5,756 nt of DNA. Origin: Thermoplasmata archaeon (lineage in GTDB: Archaea > Thermoplasmatota > Thermoplasmata > Halarchaeoplasmatales > Halarchaeoplasmataceae). Position 1 is the first letter of the stretch, and each line of letters starts with the position of its first letter. Location: contig JAFDTZ010000126.1 in NCBI GenBank assembly GCA_019594305.1, positions 1-5,756 on the forward strand. The letters are read 5' to 3'. Both the position numbers and the translations under genes were made by a program. The notes under the pieces were generated by a model that was given only the letters and a program-made list of their open reading frames with translations, ran no database searches and was not told the origin of the DNA. Positions 3,998 to 5,756 of the stretch are shown in pieces.

Positions 3998-5756
3998 CTA
4001 CAATCTTGCCTCCGCCAGCTCGATCATACGAGATGTTACGGATTCCAACTCTTTTTTGTCCCATTTGTTGGATATCAGTATCAATTTTACCTTGCCTCTC
4101 ATATCCCTGAGAACACTCTTTTTCCTTCTGAAGTCGATAACTGCCAGTTCCCTTAGCTTGGCAACTATCTCCTTTGATATTTCCTTCATCTTTTTTTCGT
4201 CGAACTTTTCTTTCAAGGATTCGGTTCTTGCATCCTTCAATAGCTCGAAGAAGGCGTACTCGTCGTCATCGAGCCCCATCTGTCTTGCCTTCTTTCCTTC
4301 GTATACATCTCGGAATTCTTGTATCAATCGCCCGTACTCTTCTATGGCCTTGGAGGTTTCGATACGTTTTAGTTTCTTAGATTCGATGATCCTTTCCAAC
4401 CTTTCCTTTAACGAAGAATAAACCACCGGGTTTTCGTCCAGTCTAACGGATATCTCGTACCTTATGGCGTGCTCCATCTCACTTGCCTTCGCTTCTTCCG
4501 AACGGTGAGTTTCTATGGTATCGTCAAATTCTTCGTTCAGTATAGAAACGGGCTCTTTCTGAAGATACTCTATTCCTTCGGCACGGATGTATCTATCTAT
4601 CAACTGACGTACCTTCTCACCGGAACCGCTGATGTCTACGTCATCCGGTCTAAACAGATTCTTTGCGTATTGCTTGATCTTACCCAGTTTCCTTAGATCG
4701 TCAACGTAGGGAAGTGCTTTTGGGTTGGGTAATAGCATATCCATACTTTCTGAGAATTTTTTAAAGGCTACATCGAACTTGAGTCTCACATCTTCCGGTT
4801 CAAGTACCATTGCACATTCTTCAACATCCTCCATGTCCACGTCGTCGAAGAACGACATCGTCCTGCGGTGCCTGGATTCCAATCTAGGAAGTTCGTCCTC
4901 TAATGGTCTTAGAGCGTTTTCCACGTCCTTCTTGCTGAACATTCTAAGGGCTTCGTCCAGATCGTTGGATACACCGTAGTAATCTACTATCAAACCGTAT
5001 TTTTTACCCTGAAATGGTCTGTTCACCCTGGCTATTGCCTGCAGTAAGTTATGCTCCTTTAAGGGTTTGTCCAAATACATCACCTGTTCCACCGGTGCGT
5101 CGAAACCGGTGATCAGCATGTCGCACACTATCAACATGGAGAGGCTGTCGTCGAAATCCTTGAACCGCTCTATGATATTGTTTATTTCGTTATCGGATTT
5201 ATGATATTTTTTGAGATGATGTCGGTCGTTGTGAACACTTGAATACAGAACCGCTGATTCCGGCCCGTTGAGCTCATCCATTTTATCCTTATATCTTGCA
5301 GCTGCGGTTCTGCTTACGGAGACCACCTGGGCCTTGAACCCGTTGGGTTTGATGTGATTTTCGTAATGGTCGATTATATCGATGCATATCTGGGTGATCC
5401 TTTCCTCGGATTCAGCTATGCTCTTTTCGTTTGCATAGCGGCTCTTTATCAACTCTCTTTCTTCCTCCGATTTATCGGCGAATACTCTGTCGAATATTTC
5501 ATCGAGTGTTCTCCCTTCGACCCATACGTTGGGCATACGTCCTTCGTATTTTATCGGTACGGTGACACTATCGTTAACGGATTCTTCGATGGTGTACGTG
5601 TCTATGTATCTACCGAAGGTATCCTGTGTGTTCTTGTACTTCTTTTCTATGGGAGTACCGGTGAAACCGATGTAACAGGCATTTGGTAATGATGCTCTCA
5701 TGAAAGCCGCTAGTTCGTCGTACTGCGTCCTGTGTGCTTCGTCTGTCATCACAAAA
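3998..5756 (-). CDS. hsdR: Type I restriction enzyme R subunit, C-terminal portion (5' part outside window)
   Basis: HsdR is the motor and nuclease subunit of type I restriction complexes: it translocates DNA using ATP and cleaves unmethylated foreign DNA. The frame is open to the window edge, reading FVMTDEAHRTQYD, so the N-terminal nuclease domain and Walker A lie outside. Counting from the GTG at 5752, residues 4-7 are DEAH (motif II) and 29-36 are GFTGTPIE (motif III). Residues 140-175 cover the KAQVVSVSR and VLYSSVHND strands, 207-220 are LIVCDMLITGFDAP (motif V), and 237-247 are LLQAIARVNRP (motif VI, with the arginine finger region). From about 420 on, a charged helical region (MEHAIRYEISVRLDENPVVYSSLKERLERI) matches the T1RH-like/DUF3387 C-terminal domain. 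No internal stop or frameshift is present. HsdM and HsdS would be expected upstream or nearby. The stop abuts the metallopeptidase start. Confidence 0.93.
   Translation of the reverse strand, partial: FVMTDEAHRTQYDELAAFMRASLPNACYIGFTGTPIEKKYKNTQDTFGRYIDTYTIEESVNDSVTVPIKYEGRMPNVWVEGRTLDEIFDRVFADKSEEERELIKSRYANEKSIAESEERITQICIDIIDHYENHIKPNGFKAQVVSVSRTAAARYKDKMDELNGPESAVLYSSVHNDRHHLKKYHKSDNEINNIIERFKDFDDSLSMLIVCDMLITGFDAPVEQVMYLDKPLKEHNLLQAIARVNRPFQGKKYGLIVDYYGVSNDLDEALRMFSKKDVENALRPLEDELPRLESRHRRTMSFFDDVDMEDVEECAMVLEPEDVRLKFDVAFKKFSESMDMLLPNPKALPYVDDLRKLGKIKQYAKNLFRPDDVDISGSGEKVRQLIDRYIRAEGIEYLQKEPVSILNEEFDDTIETHRSEEAKASEMEHAIRYEISVRLDENPVVYSSLKERLERIIESKKLKRIETSKAIEEYGRLIQEFRDVYEGKKARQMGLDDDEYAFFELLKDARTESLKEKFDEKKMKEISKEIVAKLRELAVIDFRRKKSVLRDMRGKVKLILISNKWDKKELESVTSRMIELAEARL
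4009..4013 (-). promoter_or_regulatory. Shine-Dalgarno GGAGG for the metallopeptidase, inside hsdR
   Basis: GGAGG lies within the last HsdR codons, 11 bases before ATG 3997. Because TAG and ATG are adjacent, ribosomes finishing HsdR can re-initiate here. This fixes the peptidase start and supports translational coupling. Confidence 0.6.

Noticed and set aside
3975..4421. A 148-codon plus-strand frame, rich in Ser, Phe and Leu
   Set aside because: It is antisense to the HsdR C-terminal helices. The Ser/Phe/Leu-rich composition is the complement of Lys/Glu-rich coding, not a membrane protein with promoter or start signals.

Overview
The window looks archaeal, most likely euryarchaeal and possibly Thermoplasmatota-like. 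Genes are preceded by TATA-like boxes about 25 bases from the expected transcription start. Two short regulators could be leaderless, and transcription after one gene appears to end in T-rich tracts without a strong hairpin. The large exported protein has a repeat-plus-Ig-plus-'GWN' layout that I associate with euryarchaeal surface proteins. The lineage is an inference and no marker gene is present. All convincing genes lie on the minus strand, so the text below follows transcription from right to left.

Right end (3998-5756): the C-terminal two thirds or so of a type I restriction enzyme R subunit (HsdR), a DNA translocase. The window starts just before its Walker B/DEAH motif. Its TAG stop is followed directly by the ATG of a YgjP-like zinc metallopeptidase (3287-3997). 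The two form a tight, probably translation-coupled pair. A T-rich tract (minus strand, 3207-3233) probably ends this transcript.

Middle (791-3043): one large acidic exported protein. It has a signal peptide, seven propeller-type repeats, two Ig-like domains and a duplicated C-terminal GWN module. Its upstream region (3044-3200) holds two TATA candidates, an inverted repeat and a 22-base-spaced direct repeat.

Left end (1-685): a regulatory and toxin-antitoxin zone. A RelE/ParE-type toxin gene is visibly decaying. Its antitoxin survives only as an N-terminal stub that runs out of frame into a toxin lacking its normal start. The toxin is then cut by a TGA, after which the family's final HR..VY motif is still readable in frame. 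The 5' part of an apparently intact ribbon-helix-helix regulator leaves the window at base 1. Both the regulator and the toxin-antitoxin remnant have palindromic sites at the promoter with a shared AATTGTT core.

Overall this looks like an accessory or defence-type neighbourhood: restriction, toxin-antitoxin and a surface protein. I see no convincing unknown multi-gene system. The most informative observations are the traces of toxin-antitoxin decay and the regulatory palindromes.
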